From: Henriciella sp.
GTDB lineage: Bacteria > Pseudomonadota > Alphaproteobacteria > Caulobacterales > Hyphomonadaceae
DNA length: 64,000 nt
Assembly (NCBI GenBank): GCA_021776655.1
Contig: JAJFFK010000034.1
Location: 1-64,000, forward strand
Reading direction: 5' to 3'
The translations under genes and the position numbers were made by a program. Every line of letters begins with the position of its first letter. Within the stretch, counting starts at the first letter, position 1. The notes under the pieces were generated by a model that saw only the letters and a list, made by a program, of their open reading frames with translations, was not told the origin of the DNA and made no database searches. Below, piece by piece: positions 44,747-53,744 of the stretch.

Positions 44747-45172
44747 GCGATCAATCTGATCGAACGCATCGAGCTGCTCGCTATCAATGTCGAGCACAGC
44801 GGCGAGGCGTCCGTTGGCGTTGAAAACGGGCACGACAATCTCTGAACGAGTGCGGCTGTCACAGGCAATATGACCGTCAAATTCTTCGACATTTGGTACA
44901 ATAATTGTCTCCTGGCTCTCCGCCGCAATGCCGCACACGCCCTTGCCGAATGGAATGCGCAAACAGCCGAGCGTGCCTTGGTACGGGCCGACCACCAGCT
45001 CGAATGGCTGCAGCGGATCAACCACGTAAAATCCCGTCCAGAAGAAACGCGGCTGGAAGGCCTGTGCCAACAGGCTGGCCGCACTGGCGAGCCGGGCCGG
45101 AACATAAGTCTCTCCCGCCACGATACTTTCGATTTCTACTTTAAGCTCGCCATACTGCCTTGTTCGATCCAT
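44705..45172 (-). CDS. msrC: Free methionine-(R)-sulfoxide reductase (GAF domain)
   Basis: A 155-residue GAF-domain enzyme that reduces free methionine-R-sulfoxide. The characteristic cysteines are present: LGCLRIPFGKGVCG (two) and DGHIACDSRTRSEIVVPVF (the third), spaced as in the fRMsr family. The segment SRFFWTGFYVV-like FQPRFFWTGFYVVDP forms the ligand pocket. The ATG at 45172 is chosen over an upstream start at 45277, which has no family match. It overlaps the carboxylesterase gene and diverges from the MoxR operon. Confidence 0.9.
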   Translation of the reverse strand: MDRTRQYGELKVEIESIVAGETYVPARLASAASLLAQAFQPRFFWTGFYVVDPLQPFELVVGPYQGTLGCLRIPFGKGVCGIAAESQETIIVPNVEEFDGHIACDSRTRSEIVVPVFNANGRLAAVLDIDSEQLDAFDQIDRSGLEAICSRLLIA

Positions 45173-45289
45173 GCTCTTGCCCTGTTTTTGACAAGCCGAG
45201 CATATCGGATGTGAAGCTGTAAACTGCAATAGGCGTAGACGAAGTGGATTTGCTCTGAAAGAGTTGTCACGGGACAAGGAGGGATCGCA

Positions 45290-46066
45290 TTGAGTGCAAG
45301 GCGAATGAGGCGCGGGGGTTTGATCGCACTTGCGATTGTCTGCTCGCAGCTATTGCCGGTCGCAGCACAATCGAACTCGCATCTCGAAACGGGCGCCTTG
45401 GAAGGCCATGATATTCTCTATCAAACCATTGACGATGAGCGGCTGGACCACGCCTTGGAGAGCTATCTCGCAGACAAGAATTTGCAGACTGAACGTCCGG
45501 TTTGGACCCCTGAGCCTCAGGAGATCAAGCTGCGCGAGCCACGTGAACCGGGGGGGGGCGCCCGCGGTTTTGCCAGTTTCATGAACGCAATTGCAGGGCT
45601 GATTGGCTATCTGCTTTTGTTTGCACTCGCCGTCGCGATCGCACTCGCCGTCTATTTTATGTTTGGTGAAAGCCTGTCCTTGCGGCGGCGTCAAAAGACC
45701 AGGAAGCAGAGCCCAGCCCTGTCAGAAATCCCAAATTTGCAGCCTGAAGAAGCCGCTGCCCGCGCCTTGCTTGAAGACGCTGATGCCTTGGCAGCAGCAG
45801 GGCGTTTTGCCGAAGCCGTGCATTTGCTACTGTTCCGGTCGATAAACGAAATTCAAGACCGCCAGCAGGGCCGCGTGTCGCGCGCCCTCACCGCCAGAGA
45901 GATCGGCAATCTCAGCGCCCTACCGACGCGCATTCGCCAAGCCCTCGCCCCGATCATCAAAATTGTCGAGCGCAGTTTTTTCGGTGAGCAAGGCGTTGAT
46001 GCAGACAGCTGGAAATCGGCTCGTGCCTCGTATCAGGACTTCGCCTTCGGGGAGGCATGGACATGA
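45290..46066 (+). CDS. DUF4129 domain protein
   Basis: A 258-residue protein, first of a six-gene MoxR/DUF58 operon. A signal or anchor helix (residues about 9-27) is followed by a second membrane helix (about 102-122, LIGYLLLFALAVAIALAVYFMF). The C-terminal domain reads LEDADALAAAGRFAEAVHLLLFRSINEIQD...LTAREI, the DUF4129 pattern, which also occurs fused to transglutaminase-like proteins. The TTG start at 45290 has a strong AAGGAGGG site 6 bases before it. Function unknown; the context suggests a role in a periplasmic chaperone/maturation complex. Confidence 0.85.
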   Translation: MSARRMRRGGLIALAIVCSQLLPVAAQSNSHLETGALEGHDILYQTIDDERLDHALESYLADKNLQTERPVWTPEPQEIKLREPREPGGGARGFASFMNAIAGLIGYLLLFALAVAIALAVYFMFGESLSLRRRQKTRKQSPALSEIPNLQPEEAAARALLEDADALAAAGRFAEAVHLLLFRSINEIQDRQQGRVSRALTAREIGNLSALPTRIRQALAPIIKIVERSFFGEQGVDADSWKSARASYQDFAFGEAWT

Positions 46067-47280
46067 GTGAGCGTCTACCCGGCAGCAGCAATCCGTTTTC
46101 CGTTGTAACGATAACCGCGCTCATCTGTGTTGGTATTTTCAGCTTCATTGCAATCTTCGCCCTGATCGGATGGTCGCCCGATCTGGTCAGCAAGAACCGT
46201 GCGGGACAGCACCCCTATTCCAATTCAGCGCTGGGCTATGGCGGCTTGATAAAATTGCTCGAAGCAGATGGCAAATCCGTCTCGGTGACACGCTTGGCCG
46301 ACACGCTGAATTACAGCGACGGACTGCTGATCTTGACCCTGCCACCATACGGGTTTGACCGTGCCTCGCCATTCGACCGCTCGGATGTGTCGCAACCGGC
46401 CCTGTACGTCCTACCCAAATGGTCGGGATATGCAGACCGGCAAAAGCCCGAATGGCAGAAGAATACTGACCTGCTGGCGCGCAAATCCGTTTCAGCTCTT
46501 CTCTCGGATTTTGACGAGGACGCCGTGGTCTGGCGCTTGCGCAATCCGGGCAAAGTGGTGACCCCGTTTGGGCCTCAACGCGCCGATTTCGAGCACAAGA
46601 TGCAAGTCATAGAATCAGACAGTCTGGAACCCGTCATCAGCGTTCCTGGCGGCACCCTGCTGGCCAAATTACCGGGAACAGAAATGTATATTCTGTCAGA
46701 TCCTGACCTGCTGAACACGTTCGGGCTGGCGCGCCGCAACAATGCCCGCTTTGCGCTTGGCTTGATCAGCTGGTTGAGCGAATATGACAGTTCGCCAGTG
46801 ATATTTGATGCGACATTGCATGGCTTCGAGCGGTCCGGGAGCTTGCTAAAGGCGATGTTCGACATTCCGTTTCTGGGCGCGACCATGCTCGCGCTGATAA
46901 CCGCGTTAATGGTCGGCTGGGCCGCCTTCATTCGCTTCGGCCCGCCCGACAAGGAGGTTCGGACCATCGCGTTCGGCAAGAAGGCGCTGGCCGACAGTTC
47001 GGCTGGCCTGGTGTCTATGGCCCGGCGCGAGGGGCAAATGGCACCGGGATATCTGAAGCTGACCCGGCGGGCGCTGATCCGCTCGCTCGGGCTGCCTCAC
47101 GGCTTGGGCGATAAAGATCTGGGCCGAACGCTGGAGGGCATCGCCAAGCAAAGGCAATTGGAAACACGCTGGTCGAACGCCGCCCAGAAATTGACCGGCC
47201 CGGCTCAAAACCGGGATGATTTGAGAGACAAAGCTGGTGCCCTATGGCGTTGGCGCAAGGAGATATCTGATGAACATTGA
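46063..47280 (+). CDS. DUF4350 domain protein
   Basis: A 405-residue membrane protein with two helices (about residues 12-36 and 266-286) and a large extracytoplasmic domain between them ([30 protein letters not shown]...[11 protein letters not shown]). The C-terminal cytoplasmic segment holds two helical modules with many basic residues. The DUF4350 family is often found with MoxR and DUF58 genes. It overlaps the stop of the previous gene (ATGA at 46063-46066); GGGGAGG lies 8 bases before this ATG. Confidence 0.82.
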   Translation: MSERLPGSSNPFSVVTITALICVGIFSFIAIFALIGWSPDLVSKNRAGQHPYSNSALGYGGLIKLLEADGKSVSVTRLADTLNYSDGLLILTLPPYGFDRASPFDRSDVSQPALYVLPKWSGYADRQKPEWQKNTDLLARKSVSALLSDFDEDAVVWRLRNPGKVVTPFGPQRADFEHKMQVIESDSLEPVISVPGGTLLAKLPGTEMYILSDPDLLNTFGLARRNNARFALGLISWLSEYDSSPVIFDATLHGFERSGSLLKAMFDIPFLGATMLALITALMVGWAAFIRFGPPDKEVRTIAFGKKALADSSAGLVSMARREGQMAPGYLKLTRRALIRSLGLPHGLGDKDLGRTLEGIAKQRQLETRWSNAAQKLTGPAQNRDDLRDKAGALWRWRKEISDEH

Positions 47281-48226
47281 TGGCATCAAAACCCTCGCAG
47301 GCAGTATCCGCAGCGAGGTCAGCAAAGCTGTGATCGGTCAGGACGATACTGTCGATCTGTTGCTGACAGCCTTGTTTTCGGCTGGCCATATCCTGCTGGA
47401 GGGCCCGCCTGGAACCGCCAAGACCCTGCTGGCGCAATGTTTTGCTGCGGCTATCAAGCTTGATTTTGGCCGTATCCAGTTCACCCCGGACCTGATGCCG
47501 GGCGATGTTCTCGGCAGCAATCTGTTCAACTTCTCGACCAGTGAGTTCAGCCTGACCAAGGGGCCGATTTTCACCGACATCCTGCTCGCCGATGAGATCA
47601 ACCGAACCCCGCCAAAGACCCAGGCCGCCCTGCTCGAAGCCATGCAGGAGCGCAAGGTGACGATTGATGGCAAGGCCCATCCGCTGAACGAGCGGTTTAC
47701 CGTTATCGCCACGCAAAATCCGATTGAGCAGCAAGGCACCTACCCACTCCCCGAAGCCCAGCTCGACCGGTTCTTGTTCAAGCACGTCCTCGCCTATCCG
47801 AGCCGTGAAGAGGAATTGGCAATTGTCGAAGCGCACGGCAACCGAACCGGAATGAAGACCGCCGCAGCGTTTGGGGTCTCGCCTGTGGTTGAGGCCGCTG
47901 AACTGGCCGATGCGGTCAACTCGGTGTCGCAAGTGCGCGTGCAAGACGACATCATGGCCTATATTGTCGATATTATCCGCGCCTCACGCGACACCCCAAC
48001 CCTGTCGCACGGGGCCAGTCCGCGCGCCGCTGCTGCTTTGGCCGCCGCCTCACGGGCGCGAGCGGCACTGGATGGGCGCGATTATGTCGTCCCTGATGAC
48101 GTCAAAGCCCTGGCTCTGCCAGCTTTGCGTCATCGCGTCATTCTTTCGCCTGCTGCCGAAATTGAAGGCCGCACCACTGACGAAACCCTGGTCGATATTA
48201 TCGAGCAATCGGTCGCCCCGCGTTGA
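47270..48226 (+). CDS. MoxR-type AAA+ ATPase
   Basis: A 318-residue AAA+ ATPase. Walker A is [10 protein letters not shown], Walker [22 protein letters not shown], sensor-1 [26 protein letters not shown], and a helical lid follows. MoxR ATPases act as chaperone-like remodelers, usually with a DUF58 partner carrying a vWA-like domain, as here. The ATG at 47270 overlaps the end of the DUF4350 gene; AAGGAG precedes it. Confidence 0.95.
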   Translation: MNIDGIKTLAGSIRSEVSKAVIGQDDTVDLLLTALFSAGHILLEGPPGTAKTLLAQCFAAAIKLDFGRIQFTPDLMPGDVLGSNLFNFSTSEFSLTKGPIFTDILLADEINRTPPKTQAALLEAMQERKVTIDGKAHPLNERFTVIATQNPIEQQGTYPLPEAQLDRFLFKHVLAYPSREEELAIVEAHGNRTGMKTAAAFGVSPVVEAAELADAVNSVSQVRVQDDIMAYIVDIIRASRDTPTLSHGASPRAAAALAAASRARAALDGRDYVVPDDVKALALPALRHRVILSPAAEIEGRTTDETLVDIIEQSVAPR

Positions 48227-48239
48227 GGATAGACGACAG

Positions 48240-49553
48240 ATGATCGCTCCGACCCTACGTGCAATATTCGCGATGCTGGCAGGTTTCCCTGTGATGCTTG
48301 CTTTGGCAATTGTCGCCCCCGGTCTCTGGGTCATCAGCGCCGGTTGGATTGCAGCGCTGGCCGGGCTGATGTTAACAGATCTGGCGCTGGCCGGACGGCG
48401 CAAAGCGATGCAGATCAGCGTCAACGCCCCTGCCTTGCTCTATACCAATGCAGCGGACCCGGCCGAGATCACAGTTGCGGTCACATCAGGTCCCTTGCCG
48501 CGCCGCATCAACGCCTTGCTTGAGGTGAACGCGTTTATTCAGCCGCCCATCCCGGTGATCCTGAAAGGCTGGGCTGAGCGCCAGCATACTTTCACAACCC
48601 TGCTTGAGCCTGTTCGACGCGGCAATGGCCGTCTTGAGCGACTGTGGCTCAACTGGACTGGGCCGCTCGGTCTGATCCGCTTGCGCCGAGTTGAGCCGCT
48701 GCGGATTGATATTCCGGTGTCGCCAAACACCAGATGGGTCAAGCAAGAGGCCGTGCGCCTGTACACGCGCGACGCCGACTTTGGCATCAAGATGCAAATC
48801 GATCGCGGCGATGGGACTGAATTTGATGCCTTGCGCGAGTTTACATCTGGTATGGATCGGCGCGCGATAGACTGGAAACACTCGGCCCGTCACCAGCAAT
48901 TACTGGCCAAGGAATTTCGCACCGAGCGCAACCACAATATTGTCTTCGCTTTCGATACCGGACGGTTGATGTGCGAACCGCTGGGCGGGGTTGCCAAACT
49001 CGACCGGGCGATCAATGCCGCTTTGCTGCTCGCCTATGTCTCTTTGCGCTCAGGCGACAAGACCGCATTGTTTGGCTTTGACGCACGGCCAAATGTAACC
49101 AGCAATGTGCTGACCGGGGTCGGGGCCTTCCCGCATCTGCAGCGACTGGCTGCGCGCCTCGATTATTCGGTTGAAGAAGCCAATTACACGCTGGCTTTGA
49201 CCGCGCTTGCGGCTAAACTTGAGCGGCGCAGCCTGATCATCCTGTTCACCGATTTTGTCGACACGATCTCAGCTGAGCTGATGCTCGAAAACGTCCGCCG
49301 TTTAAGCCGCCGACACCTGATTGTGTTTGCCTGTTTCGAGGATGAACAGCTCAATCAGATGATCGATGCAGAGCCGCAAACCGCTGATGATGTCTCGCGC
49401 GCGGTGATCGCTGACGGCTTGCTGACGGATCGCGAACTGGTGATGCGCCGATTGGAGCATATGGGTGTGCAAGTGATTGAGACCCGGCCAGAACGATTTG
49501 GGGCGGATCTGGTCTCGCGTTATCTCGACATCAAGCGGAGGGAGCTCTTGTGA
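48240..49553 (+). CDS. DUF58 domain protein (MoxR partner)
   Basis: A 437-residue protein with two N-terminal hydrophobic helices (residues about 8-45) and a C-terminal vWA-like half. The DUF58 signature is LREFTSGMDRRAIDWKHSARHQQLLAKEF, with the following HNIVFAFDTGRLMCEPLGG segment and an ILFTDFVDT strand. These proteins couple to MoxR ATPases and may assemble metal-binding or membrane complexes. The start at 48240 is 13 bases after the MoxR stop, within the operon. Confidence 0.9.
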   Translation: MIAPTLRAIFAMLAGFPVMLALAIVAPGLWVISAGWIAALAGLMLTDLALAGRRKAMQISVNAPALLYTNAADPAEITVAVTSGPLPRRINALLEVNAFIQPPIPVILKGWAERQHTFTTLLEPVRRGNGRLERLWLNWTGPLGLIRLRRVEPLRIDIPVSPNTRWVKQEAVRLYTRDADFGIKMQIDRGDGTEFDALREFTSGMDRRAIDWKHSARHQQLLAKEFRTERNHNIVFAFDTGRLMCEPLGGVAKLDRAINAALLLAYVSLRSGDKTALFGFDARPNVTSNVLTGVGAFPHLQRLAARLDYSVEEANYTLALTALAAKLERRSLIILFTDFVDTISAELMLENVRRLSRRHLIVFACFEDEQLNQMIDAEPQTADDVSRAVIADGLLTDRELVMRRLEHMGVQVIETRPERFGADLVSRYLDIKRRELL

Positions 49554-50554
49554 ATGATCGAGTGATGAAATCCTATCGCTTCCGCGCCGAACGCGAAACC
49601 GATTGGAAACGGCTGGACCTGATCATCAAGCGGGCTGAAAAGCGCGGGGTTGATGGTCTGTCCGACGAAGAAATGGCTGCCCTGCCGGGCCTGTATCGGC
49701 AGGCTGTTTCGTCGCTATCGGTGGCGCGCTCGATCTCGCTGGATCAGAATGTCGTGGCCTATCTCGAAACCCTGTGCACGCGCGCCTATTTCTTTGTCTA
49801 CGGCACCAGGTCGCGGTTCTGGGAACGGATTGCCGCCTTCTTTGCCCGCGACTGGTCCGCTGCAGTCAGGGCCGCGCGCGGGCCGACATTGCTGTCTTTC
49901 CTCTGCCTGTTTGGCGGTGCTCTATTGGCCTTCTTCTTGGTCCTGGGGGACAGCGAATGGTACTGGACCTTCAACGGCTATGGTGACAGCCGCAACCCGA
50001 ATGCAACCTATGATCAGCTGCGCGCGACCCTGTACGAGACCGAGACTGGAATTGTCGATATGCTCAGCGCGTTTGCGGCGCAATTGTTCTCGCACAATAG
50101 CGGCATCGCGATCTTTGCGTTTGCGTTGGGATTTGCGTTTGGTATGCCGACAGCTGTTTTGTTGCTGTATAATGGCCTGTCACTGGGCAGCTTCTTTGCT
50201 GTGTTCTGGCAGAAAGGCCTGGCCTATGAGCTCACCGGCTGGCTATTCATTCACGGTGTGACCGAACTGTTCGCGGTTATACTGGCCGGGGCGGCCGGGT
50301 TCATGATTGGCGGCGCGGTGGCGTTTCCAGGGCAGCGCTCACGTATGGAATCGATGCGCCAAGAGGGCGAGACAGCGGCAATGGTGATCATTGGCGCGGT
50401 TGTGATGCTGTTTCTGGCGGCGCTGCTGGAAGGGTTTGGCCGCCAGTTGATCACCTCTGATACGGTGCGCTACGCGATTGCCGGCACCAGTCTGGTCTTC
50501 TGGCTTGGCTATTTCTATCTGCCACGCCGACAGGCAGGCGATGCACGTGACTGA
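49550..50554 (+). CDS. SpoIIM-like multi-helix membrane protein
   Basis: A 334-residue integral membrane protein of the stage II sporulation M family. The first 100 residues are a cytoplasmic helical domain, then five to six hydrophobic helices follow (for example LLSFLCLFGGALLAFFLVL, IAIFAFALGFAFGMPTAVLLLYN, LAYELTGWLFIHGVTELFAVILAGAAGFMIGGAV). In non-spore formers it is a constant member of MoxR/DUF58/RDD operons. The GTG start overlaps the stop of DUF58 (GTGA). Confidence 0.87.
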   Translation: MNDRVMKSYRFRAERETDWKRLDLIIKRAEKRGVDGLSDEEMAALPGLYRQAVSSLSVARSISLDQNVVAYLETLCTRAYFFVYGTRSRFWERIAAFFARDWSAAVRAARGPTLLSFLCLFGGALLAFFLVLGDSEWYWTFNGYGDSRNPNATYDQLRATLYETETGIVDMLSAFAAQLFSHNSGIAIFAFALGFAFGMPTAVLLLYNGLSLGSFFAVFWQKGLAYELTGWLFIHGVTELFAVILAGAAGFMIGGAVAFPGQRSRMESMRQEGETAAMVIIGAVVMLFLAALLEGFGRQLITSDTVRYAIAGTSLVFWLGYFYLPRRQAGDARD

Positions 50555-51485
50555 AGCCGTCGCCCCGACCTCCGCCCGCGAGCAAACGCGTCGCCGCAAG
50601 CTGCGCCAGCAGATGCAAGCCAATCTGAACAAGCGTGTCCGCACATTGGTCACCCCAGAAGGCGCCGCCCTGAACTTGCGGATTGCAACAGCCGGCGAGC
50701 GCGCCGGGGCCTTCCTGCTCGATTTTACGCTGCAGATCATCACCATGCTGGTGATCGTGTTCGGGATCGTATTTCTGGCCTCGGGCTTTGGCATTCGTGG
50801 CTGGCAGATTGCCGGGGCGGTGATTGGCATCCTGATTTTCTTTATTCGTAATTTCTACTTCATCTTCTTTGAGCTTGGCCGCAGAGCCGCGACGCCGGGC
50901 AAACGCGTGCTGGGCTTGCGGGTCGCGGCGCGAAATGGTGGCCGCCTCAAGGCCAATGCGATTATCGCCCGCAACTTCATGCGTGAGCTGGAAGTGTTCT
51001 TGCCGCTGTCAGTCCTGCTTGGCGCGATGTTTTCCGAAAATGCCGTCAATGGCTGGATCAATCTGCTTCTGCTCCTGTGGTCGGGAATATTCTTGCTGTT
51101 TCCATTGTTCAACAAAGACAAGTTGCGGGTCGGAGATCTGATCGCTGGAACGATGGTTATTCACGCGCCAAAGGTTCAGCTACTGGACGATATCGCCTCT
51201 GCTCCCGCTTCCGAAGACTTAACGGCCGGATACAATTTCACCCCGCCGCAACTGGACATATACGGCATTCATGAACTGCATGTTCTGGAAGATGTCCTGC
51301 GCCAGTCGACGCCTGAGATCAAACGCAATGTCGCCAATCGGATCGCCGCCAAGATTGGCTGGACACCAGAACCGGGACAGACCGACATCATCTTCCTGGA
51401 GACATTCTATGCCGCGCTGCGCAAGCATCTCGAACGGGGTCTGCTGTTTGGCGAGAAAAAGGCCGACAAATATGATCGCAAATAA
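50541..51485 (+). CDS. RDD-family membrane protein
   Basis: A 314-residue protein and the last gene of the operon. The RDD signature is GERAGAFLLDFTLQIIT near the N-terminus, and the family's R...D pairs recur at RRAATPGKRVLGLRVAARNGGRLKANAII and KDKLRVGDLIAGTMVI. Three or four hydrophobic helices lie within the first 200 residues. A helical tail of about 100 residues (ELHVLEDVLRQSTPEIKRNVANRIAAKIG) is cytosolic. The start at 50541 overlaps the SpoIIM gene by 14 bases; an earlier in-frame Met at 50478 lies inside it. Confidence 0.87.
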   Translation: MHVTEAVAPTSAREQTRRRKLRQQMQANLNKRVRTLVTPEGAALNLRIATAGERAGAFLLDFTLQIITMLVIVFGIVFLASGFGIRGWQIAGAVIGILIFFIRNFYFIFFELGRRAATPGKRVLGLRVAARNGGRLKANAIIARNFMRELEVFLPLSVLLGAMFSENAVNGWINLLLLLWSGIFLLFPLFNKDKLRVGDLIAGTMVIHAPKVQLLDDIASAPASEDLTAGYNFTPPQLDIYGIHELHVLEDVLRQSTPEIKRNVANRIAAKIGWTPEPGQTDIIFLETFYAALRKHLERGLLFGEKKADKYDRK

Positions 51486-51500
51486 TTATATCATTTGATT

Positions 51501-51591
51501 GTTTTCGTTCACGGCTATTTCTCAGCTTACGCTGAGAGCCTGCACGGGCGCGGCGCATGAGCGCCGGGTCGCGCTTGCGACCGGGCGTGTA
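51501..51591 (+). repeat. Three-hairpin intergenic repeat, family B copy 3
   Basis: Starts GTTTTCGTTCACGGCTATTT, then stem 1 CTCAGC-TTAC-GCTGAG, a GCGGCGC/GCGCCG stem and the GGTCGC-GCTT-GCGACC stem, as in copies at 29131 and 33435. It sits between convergent RDD and rcdA genes. Confidence 0.75.
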
Positions 51592-51614
51592 TTATTGTGA
51601 ACAGTAGAAATACT

Positions 51615-52160
51615 CTAACGCGATTTACCCCAGACATTCAGCGGATCAAACGCACCCTTTTCAGCAGCGCTGCGCAATTGCGCCAATTGCGCACTGACTG
51701 AACTTTCAGCCTCGAGTGCGCCATTGCCATAGATCGCTGAATCGAGACGGCAGATGCGTTCGAACAAGGCCTCTGAGCGCTCAACCAGATCGAGAAACAC
51801 GTCCGGCAGGCCGCGCCCACGTTGCGCGCTCGCATCGAGCGCAGGCTCATCGCGGCTGATACGGTATTTGCCTTGAGTGGCATCGCCGGGGTTGAGTTCG
51901 CCATCGCGCACGGCCTTCTGCATCACCAGCCAACTTGCCGCCTGCATCAGGCGCGTCGTCAGCTCCATACTCCAGGCGGCATAAGTCAGCCCGGCTTCTC
52001 GCGGCAGCGTTTTTGACAGACTACGCCCCGGTCCATCGAGATAGGCGGCGGTTTCTTCAACCAGCGCCATGCCGTCAATGAAGACTTTTTCAAAAACCTT
52101 GCCTTCAGTGAAGGTCAATTGCGCTGCTCTGCCGGGGTTTCTTTGGGAAATATTGGCCAT
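51615..52160 (-). CDS. rcdA: Regulator of CtrA degradation RcdA (DUF1465)
   Basis: A 181-residue adaptor of the DUF1465 family. The conserved centre FIDGMALVEETAAYLDGPGRS and TRLMQAASWLVMQKAVRDGE matches RcdA, which in Caulobacter helps the CpdR-primed ClpXP protease degrade CtrA and other substrates at the cell pole. The protein is helical with no membrane segment. Downstream segments (ALFERICRLDSAI, SAQLAQLRSAAEKG) are less conserved. Its presence, with tmRNA, SspB, FtsH and TrcR in the same window, points to Caulobacter-like cell-cycle proteolysis. Confidence 0.92.
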   Translation of the reverse strand: MANISQRNPGRAAQLTFTEGKVFEKVFIDGMALVEETAAYLDGPGRSLSKTLPREAGLTYAAWSMELTTRLMQAASWLVMQKAVRDGELNPGDATQGKYRISRDEPALDASAQRGRGLPDVFLDLVERSEALFERICRLDSAIYGNGALEAESSVSAQLAQLRSAAEKGAFDPLNVWGKSR

Positions 52161-52221
52161 GCGGGGTGCCCATAAAATCTACACGTTCAATTAAGTATAC
52201 AAGCGACCCCCTTCGAAGACC

Positions 52222-52401
52222 TTAATCGCCGCCACTGAAAAGCGCGTCGGCCGCCGATTTGTGTGATCGTTTCTTGAGCAACTCGGCCTCACACGCCGCG
52301 ATTTCAGCGTGCAGCGCTGCGATCCGCGCCGCCAGATCCGTCACCGACAAAAGCTCCAGGTCAATCGGCTTGGGGTCCGGCTCATCCGTCTCTTCAAACA
52401 T
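52222..52401 (-). CDS. DUF1192 family small protein
   Basis: A 59-residue acidic/helical protein with no cysteine pair and no membrane segment. The centre LSVTDLAARIAALHAEIAACEAELLKKRSHKSAADALF is a DUF1192-like helix. Its ATG at 52401 has GGAGG 7 bases upstream. DUF1192 genes commonly lie between rcdA-type DUF1465 genes and an NAD(P)H:quinone oxidoreductase, as here. Function unknown. Confidence 0.8.
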   Translation of the reverse strand: MFEETDEPDPKPIDLELLSVTDLAARIAALHAEIAACEAELLKKRSHKSAADALFSGGD

Positions 52402-52483
52402 CTTTTCCTCCCGCTGGCCCTAGACATTCTATTTAAGCCAAGGCCACAAAGGCACAAAGATCAAGAGGCCAGGAGATACGAAT

Positions 52484-53470
52484 ATGAGCGACACTATGTG
52501 GGCCGTCATCGCCGAGGACCAGCAATTGCTGCATATTGGGCCGGTGGAGAAACCAACTTGCGGGCCCGGCGAGGTTTTGATTGAGGTCCATACAGCGGGC
52601 CTTAACCGGGCTGATCTGGTCCAGCGCGCAGGCTTCTATCCGCCGCCAGCCGGAGCCTCCAAGACCATGGGCCTTGAATGTGCGGGCGTGATCACCGCAA
52701 TCGGCAGCGCTGTCACTGACTGGCAGATCGGCGACCGGGTTTGCGCGCTTTTGGCGGGCGGCGGCTATGCCGAATTTACCAATGTCGATCAAGGCTCACT
52801 GTTCACCATACCTGACACGATGAGTTTCAATCAGGCCGGCGCTTTGCCGGAAGTGATGATGACGGTCTGGGCCAATATCTTTGACCGCTGCCAGTTGCGC
52901 GCAGGTGAAACCCTACTCGTACATGGCGGCACTAGCGGCATCGGGACGATGGCGATCCAGATGGCTCGGCATGTTGGCGCCGGGCAAATCATCATTACCG
53001 CAGGGAGCGACGAAAAGTGCGACCGGGCCAAAGCGCTCGGCGCGGATGCCGCGATCAATTACAAGACCGAGGATTTCGAAGCGCGTGTGCGTGAGCTTGG
53101 CGGCACCGATGTCACCCTCGATATGGTCGGTGCGGACTATGTCCAGAAGAATATTTCGGTCTCCAAGGTCGGCGGGCGGATCTGCAATATCGCCTATCTC
53201 AATGGCTCCAGGGTCGAAGTCGATTTGCTGCCACTCATGCTGAAACGCCTGATCCTGACCGGAACCACCTTGCGCGCCCGGCCAAACCCGGAAAAGCAAC
53301 GTATCCGCGATGCCGTCTTGAAAGATTTCTGGCCTGCGGTTATTTCTGGAGCCATCAAGCCGGTGATCGACACGGTCTATCCGTTCGAGCAGGCTGAAGC
53401 GGCCCAAGCGCAATTATCCGGGGGCGGACATGTCGGCAAAATCCTGTTAAGCAGAGAGCCCAATTCATAG
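52484..53470 (+). CDS. NAD(P)H:quinone oxidoreductase (Zn-independent MDR)
   Basis: A 328-residue medium-chain dehydrogenase/reductase. The GroES-like half has GEVLIEVHTAGLNRADLVQRAGFYPPPAGA and lacks the structural-zinc cysteines, which fits a quinone oxidoreductase/enoyl-reductase. The Rossmann half has VHGGTSGIGTMAIQMARHVGAG with the NAD(P)-binding glycines. It probably reduces quinones or alpha,beta-unsaturated carbonyls. It diverges from the DUF1192 gene. Confidence 0.9.
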   Translation: MSDTMWAVIAEDQQLLHIGPVEKPTCGPGEVLIEVHTAGLNRADLVQRAGFYPPPAGASKTMGLECAGVITAIGSAVTDWQIGDRVCALLAGGGYAEFTNVDQGSLFTIPDTMSFNQAGALPEVMMTVWANIFDRCQLRAGETLLVHGGTSGIGTMAIQMARHVGAGQIIITAGSDEKCDRAKALGADAAINYKTEDFEARVRELGGTDVTLDMVGADYVQKNISVSKVGGRICNIAYLNGSRVEVDLLPLMLKRLILTGTTLRARPNPEKQRIRDAVLKDFWPAVISGAIKPVIDTVYPFEQAEAAQAQLSGGGHVGKILLSREPNS

Positions 53471-53480
53471 GTTTCGCCCA

Positions 53481-53618
53481 ATGGCCCATCATAAACGCAA
53501 CAGACCCAAATCTACCCGCGCGGGTTGTTTGCTGTGCAAACCACACAAGCGTCAGGGCGCGAGCCTGACGCAGCGACGACCGGTCGCTGACCGCCGCCGC
53601 TTGCCAACGGCAGACTAG
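53481..53618 (+). CDS. Small basic protein with a CLLCKPHK motif
   Basis: A 45-residue protein starting MAHHKRNRPKSTRAGCLLCKPHK, then a QGASLTQRRP tail rich in arginine. The AGCLLCKPHKRQG segment with its C-x-x-C pair is found in small conserved proteins of several proteobacteria, perhaps zinc-binding or rRNA-associated. The start 10 bases after the oxidoreductase stop fits a short transcript. The identification is by pattern only. Confidence 0.55.
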   Translation: MAHHKRNRPKSTRAGCLLCKPHKRQGASLTQRRPVADRRRLPTAD

Positions 53619-53685
53619 GCTTTCCTCAACCGCCAAACGGGTCTATAGGGGACCTTGTTAGGTAATTGACTGCCAGTCACCTGAT

Positions 53686-53709
53686 CGCCCGGAACTCGCG
53701 TTCCGGGCG
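53686..53709. promoter_or_regulatory. 10-bp inverted repeat upstream of trcR
   Basis: CGCCCGGAAC and GTTCCGGGCG form a perfect stem with a 4-base loop (TCGC), 35 bases before the trcR ATG. No T-run follows, so a terminator is unlikely; an mRNA leader hairpin or binding site is possible. Confidence 0.45.
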
Positions 53710-53744
53710 GCTGCGTTTCTGGCCTTTGTTTCAAGGAGGCTTCC

